64,000 bases of DNA. It comes from Gimibacter soli (GTDB lineage Bacteria; Pseudomonadota; Alphaproteobacteria; Sphingomonadales; Kordiimonadaceae). Position numbers and translations under genes: made by a program. The stretch covers positions 2,232,001 through 2,296,000 of the forward strand of contig NZ_CP116805.1 in NCBI RefSeq assembly GCF_028463845.1, in the 5' to 3' direction. The notes beneath the pieces were generated by a model. The model was not told where the DNA came from. It searched no databases and saw only the letters and a program-made list of their open reading frames with translations. This document shows, piece after piece, positions 8,645 to 19,384 of this stretch (positions are counted from its first letter, which is position 1; each line of letters begins with the position of its first letter).

Positions 8645-10669
8645 TTAAACGAAGGGAGAAGCTGGATAGGACGAAAGTACAGGGCCAAGGGCCTCGCGCA
8701 GCGGCGCGAGCCAGGGATCGTAGTTTTTCCAATGCTCTACAGCATCCTTGAAAATCGGTTTCCGCACTTGTTCTGAGCTGGCCGTGCGCACCGCGCGGTC
8801 GGTTTCCCAGTATCGCAGGCACGATTCTTCGAAAGGAAGCCCGCAATAATCGAGAAGCGCGCGGATTTCTGTCTCGGTGTCCTCGACCATTCGCTCATAG
8901 ATCACACGGTGTATGCGGCCCGGCAAAGCCCGGTCGATATGCGACATCAGGTCAACATAATCATGATAGTAACGGCCGATTTCCATGAGGCCGTAGGTAA
9001 AGGCCTGGCCGCGGGCGAAATGCTGTTTGAAGCCCGAGAAGCAGCAGCCCATCGGATGGCGGCGCGCATCGATGATCTTGGCGTTCGGCAGGATCAGGTG
9101 GATAAGCCCGGCGTGCAGCCAGTTGTTCGGCATCTTGTCGATAAAGAAAGGCGTGCCTTCCTTGCGCTGGATACGGGTACGATCAAGATATTCTTCACCG
9201 AGCGCCTTCAGCCGGTCGGCCGGCAGACCGGCAATCGAGCCCGGATACAGCCCGGTGCCCTTGCGGCCATCCTTGAAGCCCAGTTCCTTGGCAATCGCGA
9301 TGATATCCGGCAGCTCCATCGTGCCTTCCACCATTGAATGGCTGGACAGAATCTGTTCCACAAGCGTCGAGCCCGCCCGCGGCAGCCCCACCACAAAGAT
9401 CGGGTCCGCAGCCTGTGACCCCTGCCCTTGCCGCGCGGCGAAAAAGTCTGCGGTCAGCAGTTCCTTGCTGCGGGCCACAAGGCCTGAGGTGATCTCGGCG
9501 CTATACTGAAGTTCCTCGCGACGCTCTGTATTGCCGACCTCATAGTGAGCGAACGACTGGCTATAGACCTTGCGGTCCTCATAGGCCTTGCCGAGCGCGA
9601 AATGCAGGTGAAACCTGTCTTCCTTCGAGATATCCTCACGCTTCACCTCGCGTTCCATGATGGCAAGTTGGTCATTGGAGAAACGGAAGGTCTTGAGGTT
9701 GGCAAGGCTCCACCAGACTTCGCCAAGCTCCGGCGCAATGGCAACAGCCTTTTCATAGGCCTTGATGCCGTCTTCCTGCCGCCCGACGGTCTTCAAGGCA
9801 TGGCCGTAGCTCATCCAGCTTTGCGGATGGCCGTCAAAGACCTTCAGGATGCGTTCATAGGCTTCAATCGCCTCCTCATACCGGCCAAGGCGCGACAGGC
9901 AGGCAGCATGCAGCAGTCTGTAGTTCGGATTGTTGCCGTCCTTGCCAATCAGGAAATCGAGATGATCAAGTGCCTCCAGCAGGCGCCCGTTCCGGTTCAG
10001 CATCAGCGCCAGATTGTGCCGCGCGGCATCAAAGCCCGGCGCAAGCGCGATACAGTGTTCGAGCAGCGCCACTGCATCGTCATATTGCCCCAGTCGACCG
10101 CCGGTTTCCGCGAGCATGCGCATGGCCGCAACATCGCTCGGGAACTGCTTGAGGTGGGCGCGCAACAGATGTTCAGCTTCCGGCAGGCGGTTCTCGACGA
10201 GCGCTGTCGCCGCGGCCATCAGGTTCGGGTCATTGGTCGAGGTTGCGATATGGCGTGCGAAGGCGGCATCGGCCTCGTCGGTTTTCCCCTGCACCGTCAG
10301 CATGTCGGCGAGCGCGAGCCAGGCTTGCGTATACCCCGGGGCTTCCTTGACCGCCCTGCGGACCGCGTCAACCGCACTTTCCATGTCGCCGGCGCGCGCG
10401 TGGAACTGGCCGAGTTCAAACCATGCCCCTGCATAGTCCGGCAGGCGTTTCAGCAGAGCAACGAACTGGCCTTCGGCTTCGTCGCGGCGGCCTTGGCGCG
10501 CCACGGCCATCGCCCGCAGAAGCGCTGCTTCCGGGCTTTCCGGGACTACCCTCAGGATTTCGGTGGCCTGTTCTTCGGCAAGCGCGGGATTCTGTGCCAG
10601 CAGGCGCGATGTGTGGGCAATCGCGGTGGCAAGGGAACCGGTAGGTTCGGCGCTTTCGGGTGACGTCAC
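8645..10669 (-). CDS. TPR-repeat protein with C-terminal sulfotransferase domain
   Basis: A 674-residue two-part protein. Residues ~10-370 are tetratricopeptide repeats (for example GAWFELGQFHARAGD and SWMSYGHALKTVGRQEDGIKAYEKA). The C-terminal ~270 residues are a sulfotransferase-like domain. Its PAPS 5'-phosphosulfate loop is in VVGLPRAGSTLVEQIL near residue 428, and a 3'-phosphate-binding RRHPMGCCFSG lies near 535. Such proteins are common in marine Alphaproteobacteria next to TonB receptors. The acceptor is unknown, and sulfation has rarely been shown for them. The start is GTG at 10669, with AAGGA at proper spacing upstream. No signal peptide is visible, so it is probably cytoplasmic. 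Confidence 0.88.
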   Translation of the reverse strand: MTSPESAEPTGSLATAIAHTSRLLAQNPALAEEQATEILRVVPESPEAALLRAMAVARQGRRDEAEGQFVALLKRLPDYAGAWFELGQFHARAGDMESAVDAVRRAVKEAPGYTQAWLALADMLTVQGKTDEADAAFARHIATSTNDPNLMAAATALVENRLPEAEHLLRAHLKQFPSDVAAMRMLAETGGRLGQYDDAVALLEHCIALAPGFDAARHNLALMLNRNGRLLEALDHLDFLIGKDGNNPNYRLLHAACLSRLGRYEEAIEAYERILKVFDGHPQSWMSYGHALKTVGRQEDGIKAYEKAVAIAPELGEVWWSLANLKTFRFSNDQLAIMEREVKREDISKEDRFHLHFALGKAYEDRKVYSQSFAHYEVGNTERREELQYSAEITSGLVARSKELLTADFFAARQGQGSQAADPIFVVGLPRAGSTLVEQILSSHSMVEGTMELPDIIAIAKELGFKDGRKGTGLYPGSIAGLPADRLKALGEEYLDRTRIQRKEGTPFFIDKMPNNWLHAGLIHLILPNAKIIDARRHPMGCCFSGFKQHFARGQAFTYGLMEIGRYYHDYVDLMSHIDRALPGRIHRVIYERMVEDTETEIRALLDYCGLPFEESCLRYWETDRAVRTASSEQVRKPIFKDAVEHWKNYDPWLAPLREALGPVLSSYPASPFV

Positions 10670-10763
10670 AGGTGATGGTCCTTGGCATTGATCGAAACAT
10701 TACGAACATCCAAGGTGACGGGCTGGCGCCCCAAAATCAAGCCGCTGTGATCACATGCCGCTT

Positions 10764-11033
10764 TCAGGGACGCGGCATCGGCAGAAAATCGATCCCATCC
10801 GCCAGCGCGCCGACCGAAACGGTCTTTTCAAGATCGGGATAGGCCTCGTGGCGCAGGCTCACGAGCGGATACTGGCTGGATTCGACGCTTGAAATGCGCC
10901 GCACTACCCACACGCTTGTCAGGCGTTCGCGCAGGCAAAACCGGTCGCCAACCGCAACATTTTCAGTGTCTGTTTCCGTGTCTTCGCCGGACATCCAGCG
11001 GCGCACGGACGAAAAGGCAGTGAGGGAGGCCAT
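10764..11033 (-). CDS. Small protein of unknown function (89 residues)
   Basis: A short ORF in the same direction as the downstream TPR-sulfotransferase gene, 94 bp before it. I do not recognise a named family. The core GDRFCLRERLTSVWVVRRI followed by YPLVSLRHEAYPDLEKTVSVGALADG reads like a small beta-rich domain, not like an antisense artefact. No membrane segment or signal peptide is present. A later ATG (residue 14, MSGEDTETD) is an alternative start. That it is a real gene rests on its protein-like composition and on the otherwise empty gap; function is unknown. Confidence 0.58.
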   Translation of the reverse strand: MASLTAFSSVRRWMSGEDTETDTENVAVGDRFCLRERLTSVWVVRRISSVESSQYPLVSLRHEAYPDLEKTVSVGALADGIDFLPMPRP

Positions 11034-11242
11034 GTAGCACCTGTCGCTTTCTTCTATGCGGTGACGCTATCGCCCGATCCCTTAATTTTGTCTTTAGGGA
11101 ACTGACAGATTCGCCGCCATTTCACGCAAATACATACAACCACTGCTAATTATACCTGTCGCTGCTACTATATTTTGATGCAGCTTGACGGGCGGGCCTC
11201 GCTATAATACCCCGGAATGCCCCGCCCTCAAAAGGAAAGCCG

Positions 11243-13222
11243 ATGACCGACCTGTTCGAAGTTTCGCAGACCAAGACAGATTACTCTGCGAAGGACATCG
11301 AAGTCCTTGAAGGGCTTGAGCCTGTCCGCCAACGGCCGGGCATGTATATCGGCGGTACGGACGAACGCGCGCTGCACCATCTGGTTGCCGAAGTGCTCGA
11401 CAACTCAATGGATGAGGCAGTGGCGGGGCACGCCAGCCGAATCACTTTGACCCTGAATGAGGACGGTTCGGTCACCATCGGGGACAACGGTCGCGGTATC
11501 CCCGTCGACCCGCACCCGAAGTATCCGGGCAAGTCCGCGCTTGAGGTGATCCTGACCACCCTGCACTCCGGTGGCAAATTCTCGTCTGATGCTTATGCCA
11601 CATCGGGCGGCCTGCACGGCGTGGGTATTTCGGTCGTGAACGCGCTCTCCGAATATGTGACCATCGAAGTCGCCCGTGACCGGACGCTTTATCGCCAGAG
11701 CTTCTCGCGCGGCCTGCCGACCTCCGGCCTTGAAAACCTGGGTGCAGTGCAGAACAAGCGCGGCACCAATGTCAGCTTCATGCCCGACGAACAGATTTTC
11801 GGGAAAGGCGCGGCCTTCAAACCCGCCCGCCTGTTCAAGATGGCGCGCTCCAAGGCCTATCTGTTCCGGGGCGTTGAAATCCGCTGGAAGTGTGCGGAAA
11901 ACCTGATCCCGTCCGATGACCAGACGCCGGTTGAAACCACGCTCCATTTCCCGGGTGGCCTTTCCGACTATCTGGCGGAAACCGTTGCCAAGCGTTCTAC
12001 TGTAACGCCCGAGCCTTTTGCGGGCTTTGTGAAGTTTCCGGACGCGCAGGGTCAGGTCGAGTGGGCACTGCATTGGCCCGAGTTCGGCGACGGCTTCTTC
12101 TCGAGCTACTGCAACACGATCCCGACCCCGCAAGGAGGCACCCACGAAAGTGGCCTCAAGTCGGCGCTTGTGAAGGGGCTGAAGGCATATGGTGACCTCA
12201 CCGGCAACGGAAAAAAAACGGCGCAACTGACCGCCGAGGACGTGTGGGGTTCGGCCTGCGCCCTCCTTTCCGTTTTCATCCGCGACCCGCAGTTTCAGGG
12301 TCAGACGAAAGACAAGCTCTCCACGCCAGACGCGCAGCGGCTGACCGAAAACGCCATCCGCGATGCTTTCGACCATTGGCTCGCCGACCATCCGGAACGC
12401 GCGAGCGGCCTGCTGACCTGGGCGTTCGAACGGATGGAAGAACGGCTCCGCCGCCGGCAGGAAAAGGAAATCCAGCGCAAGACTGCGGTTTCCAAACGCA
12501 AGCTGCGCCTGCCCGGCAAACTGACGGACTGTTCGAGCGACAGCCCTGACGGCACCGAAATCTATATCGTGGAAGGTGATTCCGCAGGTGGCTCCGCCAA
12601 GCAGGCTCGCGACCGCAAGACGCAGGCAATCCTGCCCATTCGCGGCAAGATCCTGAACGTGGCGTCCGCGACCCGCGACAAGATCGCTGCCAACCAGGAA
12701 ATCCGCGATCTCATTCAGGCGCTCGGTTGTGGCACCGGCGGCAATTACGACCGCGCGGCGCTGCGCTACGAAAAAGTCATCATCATGACTGACGCCGACG
12801 TGGACGGCGCCCACATTGCAACGCTTCTGATGACCTTCTTCTTCCAGGAAATGTCGCAGCTCGTGCGCGACGGCCGGCTTTACCTCGCCATGCCGCCCCT
12901 TTACCGCCTCGCACGCGGCGGAAAGGTCTTCTATGCCCGCGATGACGCCCACAAGGATCATCTGATGGCCACCGAATTTGCCGGCAAGGGCAAGGTCGAT
13001 ATCAGCCGCTTCAAGGGCCTTGGCGAGATGCCGCCGGCGCAGCTGAAGGAAACCACCATGGCGCCGGAGAAGCGCACCCTCCTGCGCGTCACCCTGCCCC
13101 ACGACTATGCCGAACGCGCCGTCGTGAACGAGCTGGTGGACGACCTGATGGGCAAGAAGCCTGAAAAGCGCTTCGAATTCATCCGCGACAATGCAACGAG
13201 CATCGAAGAACTGGACATCTGA
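11243..13222 (+). CDS. parE: DNA topoisomerase IV subunit B
   Basis: This 659-residue GHKL ATPase subunit works with ParC to unlink replicated chromosomes. The ATP-binding N-box is in HHLVAEVLDNSMDEAV, and the GDNGRGIPVD and GGLHGVGISVVNALS motifs follow. The Toprim domain has EGDSAGGSAKQARDR near residue 444, and TDADVDGAHIATLL binds metal. Length and the GTDERALHH signature favour ParE over GyrB. The ATG at 11243 follows AAAGGAAAG. Upstream, TATAAT at 11203-11208 may be a -10 box, though no well-spaced -35 goes with it. The stop codon directly abuts the stop of the convergent hydrolase. Confidence 0.95.
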   Translation: MTDLFEVSQTKTDYSAKDIEVLEGLEPVRQRPGMYIGGTDERALHHLVAEVLDNSMDEAVAGHASRITLTLNEDGSVTIGDNGRGIPVDPHPKYPGKSALEVILTTLHSGGKFSSDAYATSGGLHGVGISVVNALSEYVTIEVARDRTLYRQSFSRGLPTSGLENLGAVQNKRGTNVSFMPDEQIFGKGAAFKPARLFKMARSKAYLFRGVEIRWKCAENLIPSDDQTPVETTLHFPGGLSDYLAETVAKRSTVTPEPFAGFVKFPDAQGQVEWALHWPEFGDGFFSSYCNTIPTPQGGTHESGLKSALVKGLKAYGDLTGNGKKTAQLTAEDVWGSACALLSVFIRDPQFQGQTKDKLSTPDAQRLTENAIRDAFDHWLADHPERASGLLTWAFERMEERLRRRQEKEIQRKTAVSKRKLRLPGKLTDCSSDSPDGTEIYIVEGDSAGGSAKQARDRKTQAILPIRGKILNVASATRDKIAANQEIRDLIQALGCGTGGNYDRAALRYEKVIIMTDADVDGAHIATLLMTFFFQEMSQLVRDGRLYLAMPPLYRLARGGKVFYARDDAHKDHLMATEFAGKGKVDISRFKGLGEMPPAQLKETTMAPEKRTLLRVTLPHDYAERAVVNELVDDLMGKKPEKRFEFIRDNATSIEELDI

Positions 13223-13918
13223 TCACCGTGCCAGCCACGTCCGCATTGCGTCGATAACGGCGTTCGGCCTTTCCAGTGTTGCCATGTGGCCGCAGTGGGT
13301 GAGGCAATGATAGTCGGCGTTTGGCAGGTTTCGCACCATTTCGGCATGCACAGCCGGCGGTGACAGCGCATCCTCGATCCCGCAAAGCACAAGGGCCGGC
13401 TGGTGATAGCCCTTCAGTCGGCCCGTCGCATCGGCCCGCGCCATGATGGCTCGTTGCTGGCGCAGGAAGGTGTCGACGCCCAAATCTTTGGACATGGCCC
13501 GAAGCACATCGCCGCAGCCGGGGCGGTTGGCATTCTTTGGGGAAAAGACGCTGCCGACGAATGTTTCGATCACCCCCTCGAAATGGCCCTGCTCTGCGAG
13601 CCGCATGCCTTGAAGGCGTTTTTCGGTCGCTGCTGGCAGGTCGGCATGGGCGTTCGTGTCCATCAATGCGAAATGGGTGATGCGTTGGGGCGCCTGCCGG
13701 AGCGCATCCAGCACCACATAGCCCCCCATAGAGAGACCGCAGACGGCAAATTCGCCTTTGATGTCAGCAAGAAGACGGCTCGCCATCGCCTCGATTGTTT
13801 CGTCTTCGCGGGTCTCGGCGACATGGATATCAAAGTCCTGCGAAAGTGCCCCGATCTGGGGCAGAAACAGCCGCCTGTCACTCAGGAGACCCGGTACAAA
13901 CACCAATTGTTTCGTCAT
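13223..13918 (-). CDS. Alpha/beta-fold hydrolase
   Basis: A 231-residue hydrolase. The nucleophile is Ser63 in CGLSMGGYV. The probable acid is the Asp in LCGIEDALSPP and the catalytic His is in CLTHCGHMATLE near the C-terminus. The oxyanion-hole region begins with VFVPGLLSDRRL. There is no signal peptide, so it is cytoplasmic. The substrate is unknown; the family includes esterases, lactonases and menaquinone-type MenH enzymes. It lies between parE (convergent, 0-bp gap) and the divergent helicase gene. Confidence 0.82.
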   Translation of the reverse strand: MTKQLVFVPGLLSDRRLFLPQIGALSQDFDIHVAETREDETIEAMASRLLADIKGEFAVCGLSMGGYVVLDALRQAPQRITHFALMDTNAHADLPAATEKRLQGMRLAEQGHFEGVIETFVGSVFSPKNANRPGCGDVLRAMSKDLGVDTFLRQQRAIMARADATGRLKGYHQPALVLCGIEDALSPPAVHAEMVRNLPNADYHCLTHCGHMATLERPNAVIDAMRTWLAR

Positions 13919-14007
13919 GCCTGCATCTCCTGCCCTCTATGATTGACTTTGGCCTTTATATCCCTATGCTGCCCGCAATTCTTTGACCAAGCAACCGACG
14001 GACACAC

Positions 14008-15468
<1,461 letters not shown>

Positions 15469-15535
15469 GCCTGCCTATTGCCGCCGCATTTTCTGACCCT
15501 TAGAGTGTGAAAAATCACTCGGGGGAGGAAAACCG

Positions 15536-16324
15536 ATGTCGGACAAATATGAAGCGATCACGCTGACGATCGAGGACGGACTTGCTGTTCTCACGCTCAA
15601 CCAGCCGGACCGGCTGAACGCGCTCTCGAAAGCTATCAAGTCGGAAGTAACCCACGCCCTGCGCGCCTTGGGCCGCCCCGGTGGCCGCGCCCGTGCACTG
15701 CTGATCACCGGATCGGGCCGCGGTTTCTGTTCTGGCGCCAATCTCGCTGAAGGCATGGGCGGCGACGGGGATTCGGGCGCCAACCTGATGGACACCTACC
15801 ATCCGATGCTCCTCGAGCTCGCTTCCCTGCCGATCCCGGTCATTTCGGCCGTCAATGGCGTGGCGGCCGGTGCCGGCATGAGCCTCGCGCTGTCGGCAGA
15901 CATCGTGCTTGCCTCGAAATCTGCTTACTTCCTGTTGGCTTTCGTCAATATCGGGCTGGTGCCGGATGCGGGCGTCACCTTTCTTCTGCCACGATTGATC
16001 GGTAAGGCACGGGCAACCGCGCAGATGATGCTCGGCGAGAAGATACCGGCCGAGACCGCGAAGGATTGGGGCATGATCTATGACGTCGTCGAAGACGACG
16101 ATCTGATGCCCGCCGCCCTCGCCCTTGGCAAACGGCTGGCGAATGGCCCCACGAAGGCCCTGTCCGGCATCCGCCAGTTGATGGCCGCAAGCCTCAACGG
16201 CACCTATGTGGAACAGTTGCAGCGCGAGGCGGAAACCCAGCGCCAGTGCAGCCGGACCGCCGATTTCATCGAAGGCGTTTCAGCTTTCATGCAGAAGCGG
16301 CCGACCAAGTTCGAGGGGCGCTGA
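15536..16324 (+). CDS. Enoyl-CoA hydratase/isomerase family protein
   Basis: A 262-residue crotonase-fold enzyme. The oxyanion hole is formed by GSGRGFCSGANLAEG and NGVAAGAGMSLALSADIV. The segment VNIGLVPDAGVTFLLPRLIGKA resembles PaaG-type isomerases, where an Asp at this place does catalysis. The role is probably in fatty acid or aromatic acyl-CoA degradation. The exact substrate is not readable. GGGGGAGG lies just before the ATG at 15536. Confidence 0.87.
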   Translation: MSDKYEAITLTIEDGLAVLTLNQPDRLNALSKAIKSEVTHALRALGRPGGRARALLITGSGRGFCSGANLAEGMGGDGDSGANLMDTYHPMLLELASLPIPVISAVNGVAAGAGMSLALSADIVLASKSAYFLLAFVNIGLVPDAGVTFLLPRLIGKARATAQMMLGEKIPAETAKDWGMIYDVVEDDDLMPAALALGKRLANGPTKALSGIRQLMAASLNGTYVEQLQREAETQRQCSRTADFIEGVSAFMQKRPTKFEGR

Positions 16325-16424
16325 CCAGCCACCCGCAGTTAGCGCTGGTCAATCACCCTCTTTCCTTTTAAGGACGCAGACGATAAACAGGACTGACCGG
16401 AACAAACTGGAAACATTGGCTCGT

Positions 16425-17213
16425 ATGCGTCCCTTCAATCCCTTTGCTGCCATCGGCCGGATGGTACTTGGCGCCTTGGCCGAACTCGGGCGCCTGTCCC
16501 TTTTCGCCGGACAGGCCCTAGGCGGCCTTGTCAATCCGCCGATCTATTGGCGGCTGATCCTGCAGCAGATGTGGGTGATCGGCTATAACAGCCTGCCGGT
16601 GATCGGCCTTACAGCCCTGTTCACCGGCGCTGCCCTCGCCCAGCAGATTTATGTGGGCGGCAGCCGGTTCAATGCTGAAAGCGTGGTGCCGGGCGTTGTG
16701 GTCATCGCGATTGTGCGCGAGCTCGGGCCGGTGCTAGGCGGCCTGATGGTTGCGGGCCGCGTTTCCAGCGCCATGGCAGCCGAGCTTGGCACTATGCGAG
16801 TGACAGAGCAGATCGACGCCCTGACGACGCTTTCAACCGACCCCTTTAAATATCTGATCGTGCCGCGCCTCGTGGCCGCGGTCGTCACGCTGCCGATGCT
16901 GGTGCTGATCGCCAATATCATCGGCGTGCTCGGCGGCTATGTCATCGGCACCGGTCGGCTTGGCCTCAATCCCGGCACCTATCTGCAGGTGACGGTCGAT
17001 TTCCTTGAAAAGTCGGACGTCTATTCCTCGCTCGTCAAGGCGGCGGTATTCGGCTTCTTCATCGCGCTGATGGGCAGCTATCACGGTTACTTCAGCCGTG
17101 GCGGCGCGCAAGGTGTTGGCAAGGCGACGACGAATGCGGTCGTTTCGGCCTTCATCGCCATCCTGCTGTCGAACCTCATCATCACCGTCATCGTGTTTGG
17201 AGGCCGGGGATGA
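16425..17213 (+). CDS. mlaE: MlaE-family lipid ABC transporter permease
   Basis: A 262-residue permease with five to six membrane segments. It has the MlaE signature region IVRELGPVLGGLMVAGRVSSAMAAELGTMRVTEQIDALTTL. The family moves phospholipids between inner and outer membrane. The frame is open upstream, but the family's N-terminus and length fit the ATG at 16425; a TTG nine bases earlier is also possible. It overlaps the ATPase gene by 4 bp (ATGA), so the two are translationally coupled. No MlaD-type substrate-binding protein follows here, which is a known variation at this locus next to radA. Confidence 0.88.
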   Translation: MRPFNPFAAIGRMVLGALAELGRLSLFAGQALGGLVNPPIYWRLILQQMWVIGYNSLPVIGLTALFTGAALAQQIYVGGSRFNAESVVPGVVVIAIVRELGPVLGGLMVAGRVSSAMAAELGTMRVTEQIDALTTLSTDPFKYLIVPRLVAAVVTLPMLVLIANIIGVLGGYVIGTGRLGLNPGTYLQVTVDFLEKSDVYSSLVKAAVFGFFIALMGSYHGYFSRGGAQGVGKATTNAVVSAFIAILLSNLIITVIVFGGRG

Positions 17214-17986
17214 GCAAGCCTGACAAAATCGTCCTCAAGGACGTTCACAAAAGCTTCGGCCCCAAGGCTGTCCTCAAGGGCGTCAACCTTTCCGTGCCTG
17301 CCGGCCAGTCGCTTGTTGTGATTGGTGGCTCGGGCACCGGCAAATCGGTGATGCTGAAATCGGTGCTTGGCCTGATCAAGCCGGACGCCGGCGAAATCAT
17401 GATCGACGGCGAAAATGTGCTGACCATGTCGCGCAGCGAACGCCGCGAGGTGATGACCCGTTTCGGCATGCTGTTCCAGGGCGCGGCGCTGTTCGATAGT
17501 CTGCCTGTCTGGGAAAATGTCGCCTTCGGCCTCATCCAGGGCAAGGGGATGGACCGCAAGGAAGCGCAGGAAATTGCCATCGAGAAGCTGCGCCGTGTGG
17601 GCCTTTCGCCCGATGTCGGCAGCCTTTCACCTTCGGAGCTTTCGGGCGGCATGCAGAAGCGTGTGGGCCTTGCCCGCGCCATCGCAGCCGAGCCCGAGAT
17701 CATCTTCTTCGATGAGCCGACAACCGGCCTAGACCCCATCATGGCGGATGTCATCAACGACCTGATCGTCGAGTGCGTGAAGGACCTTGGCGCCACCACC
17801 ATCTCGATCACCCATGACATGGCCTCCGCGCGCAAGATCGCTGACCGTATCGCCATGATCTATCACGGCGAAATCATCTGGGAAGGCACCCGCGACGAGA
17901 TCGACAGGTCCGGCAACGATTATGTCGACCAGTTCATCCATGGCCGCGCTCAGGGGCCGATCCAGATGGAAGTGCTGAAACCCTAG
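17210..17986 (+). CDS. mlaF: MlaF-family lipid ABC transporter ATP-binding protein
   Basis: A 258-residue ABC ATPase. Walker A is GGSGTGKS near residue 40, the signature is ELSGGMQKRVGLARA, Walker B is IIFFDEPTTGLDP and the H-loop is ISITHDM. The partner is the MlaE permease encoded directly upstream with a 4-bp overlap. The pair powers lipid transport, probably for outer-membrane asymmetry. radA starts 1 bp after its stop codon, so the genes form one transcription unit. Confidence 0.92.
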   Translation: MSKPDKIVLKDVHKSFGPKAVLKGVNLSVPAGQSLVVIGGSGTGKSVMLKSVLGLIKPDAGEIMIDGENVLTMSRSERREVMTRFGMLFQGAALFDSLPVWENVAFGLIQGKGMDRKEAQEIAIEKLRRVGLSPDVGSLSPSELSGGMQKRVGLARAIAAEPEIIFFDEPTTGLDPIMADVINDLIVECVKDLGATTISITHDMASARKIADRIAMIYHGEIIWEGTRDEIDRSGNDYVDQFIHGRAQGPIQMEVLKP

Positions 17987-17987
17987 G

Positions 17988-19361
17988 ATGGCAAAAGCGC
18001 AGAAAACCTTCGCCTGTAACGCCTGTGGCAGCGTCTATACCCGCTGGCAGGGCAAGTGCGACGCCTGCAATGAGTGGAACACGATCGAGGAACAGGGCGC
18101 CGCCGTGTCTGGCGCGCCGAAAGGCCTTTCCGCCCAGAAGGGCCGCCGGGTCGATCTCGTCTCCCTCGATACGCCCCCTGAGAACCAGCCGCGCCTGCTG
18201 ACCGGCCTTGCCGAGCTTGACCGTGCATTGGGTGGCGGCTTTGTGGCGGGCAGCGCCATTCTGATCGGCGGCGATCCCGGCATCGGCAAATCGACGATCC
18301 TTCTGCAGGCGATGGCGGCACTTTCCAAAGCCGGGCACGAATGCATCTATTTCTCGGGCGAGGAAGCGACCGCACAGGTTCAGATGCGCGCCGCCCGCCT
18401 CGGCCTTTCCGGTGCCCCCTTGAAGCTCGGCTGTGAAACCAGCCTGCGCGATATCCTGACGACCCTCGACGAGGCCGTTCCGCCCAAGGTGGTGGTGATC
18501 GATTCGATCCAGACGCTGTTTGCCGACCATGTGGACAGCGCCCCGGGCACCGTCACCCAGGTGCGGATCTGCGCCCACGAGCTGATCTCGTATGCAAAGC
18601 GGCGCGGCACGGTCGTCATCCTTGTCGGGCACGTCACCAAGGACGGCCAGATCGCCGGCCCCCGCGTGCTGGAACATATGGTTGATACCGTCCTTTATTT
18701 TGAAGGCGACCGCGGCCACCAGTTCCGCATCCTGCGCGCCGTTAAAAACCGCTTCGGCGGCACCGACGAGATCGGCGTGTTTGAAATGACCGGTGAAGGC
18801 CTCACGGAGGTGACCAACCCCTCCGCCCTGTTCCTTGCCGACCACAAAGCGCGCGAACCCGGCAGCGCGGTCTTTGCCGGTATCGAAGGCTCCCGCCCCG
18901 TGCTGGTTGAAATTCAGGCGCTTGTGGCGCGCTCGAGTGCAGCCAACCCGCGCCGGGCCGTTGTTGGCTGGGATTCGGGCCGGCTCGCCATGGTGCTTGC
19001 GGTCCTTGATGCTCGTGTGGGCCTTGGCCTTGCCGGGTGCGACGTTTACCTCAATGTGGCGGGCGGCTTGAAGATCAACGAGCCTGCGGCCGATCTGGCT
19101 GTTGCAGCAGCGCTCATGTCGAGCCTCGCGCAAATTCCGCTGCCTGACCAGACCGTGGTGTTTGGCGAGATTGCGCTTTCCGGCGATATTCGCGCGGTGG
19201 CCCAAACTGATGCCCGCCTGAAAGAAGCCGCCAAGCTCGGTTTCGCCGAAGCCCTTGGCCCCGCACAGAAAAAGAATGCTTCAAGTACCCTGCCCCTCAA
19301 GGCGCTCGACCGCGTTGGTGACCTTGCTGCACTCTTTTTTCCTGATGCATTGGCCTCGTGA
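17988..19361 (+). CDS. radA: DNA repair protein RadA (Sms)
   Basis: This 457-residue RecA-like ATPase helps process branched recombination intermediates. The N-terminal zinc finger uses Cys10, Cys13, Cys24 and Cys27. Walker A is GGDPGIGKST, the RadA-specific KNRFG motif is present, and the C-terminal Lon-like domain contains the LNVAGGLKINEPAADLAVAAAL segment. It follows mlaF by 1 bp and overlaps a possible GTG start of cvpA. The order radA-cvpA-purF is conserved in Alphaproteobacteria. Confidence 0.96.
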   Translation: MAKAQKTFACNACGSVYTRWQGKCDACNEWNTIEEQGAAVSGAPKGLSAQKGRRVDLVSLDTPPENQPRLLTGLAELDRALGGGFVAGSAILIGGDPGIGKSTILLQAMAALSKAGHECIYFSGEEATAQVQMRAARLGLSGAPLKLGCETSLRDILTTLDEAVPPKVVVIDSIQTLFADHVDSAPGTVTQVRICAHELISYAKRRGTVVILVGHVTKDGQIAGPRVLEHMVDTVLYFEGDRGHQFRILRAVKNRFGGTDEIGVFEMTGEGLTEVTNPSALFLADHKAREPGSAVFAGIEGSRPVLVEIQALVARSSAANPRRAVVGWDSGRLAMVLAVLDARVGLGLAGCDVYLNVAGGLKINEPAADLAVAAALMSSLAQIPLPDQTVVFGEIALSGDIRAVAQTDARLKEAAKLGFAEALGPAQKKNASSTLPLKALDRVGDLAALFFPDALAS

Positions 19362-19384
19362 CAATCCCGGAGTATGATCGCGCC

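Noticed and set aside
11185-11208. TTGACG followed by TATAAT before parE as a promoter
   Set aside because: The spacing is only about 12 bp, too short for sigma70; the TATAAT alone may still be a -10.
17934-19205. Long open frame (423 codons) on the minus strand opposite radA
   Set aside because: Antisense to RadA, which has every family motif; composition is typical of an antisense artefact.
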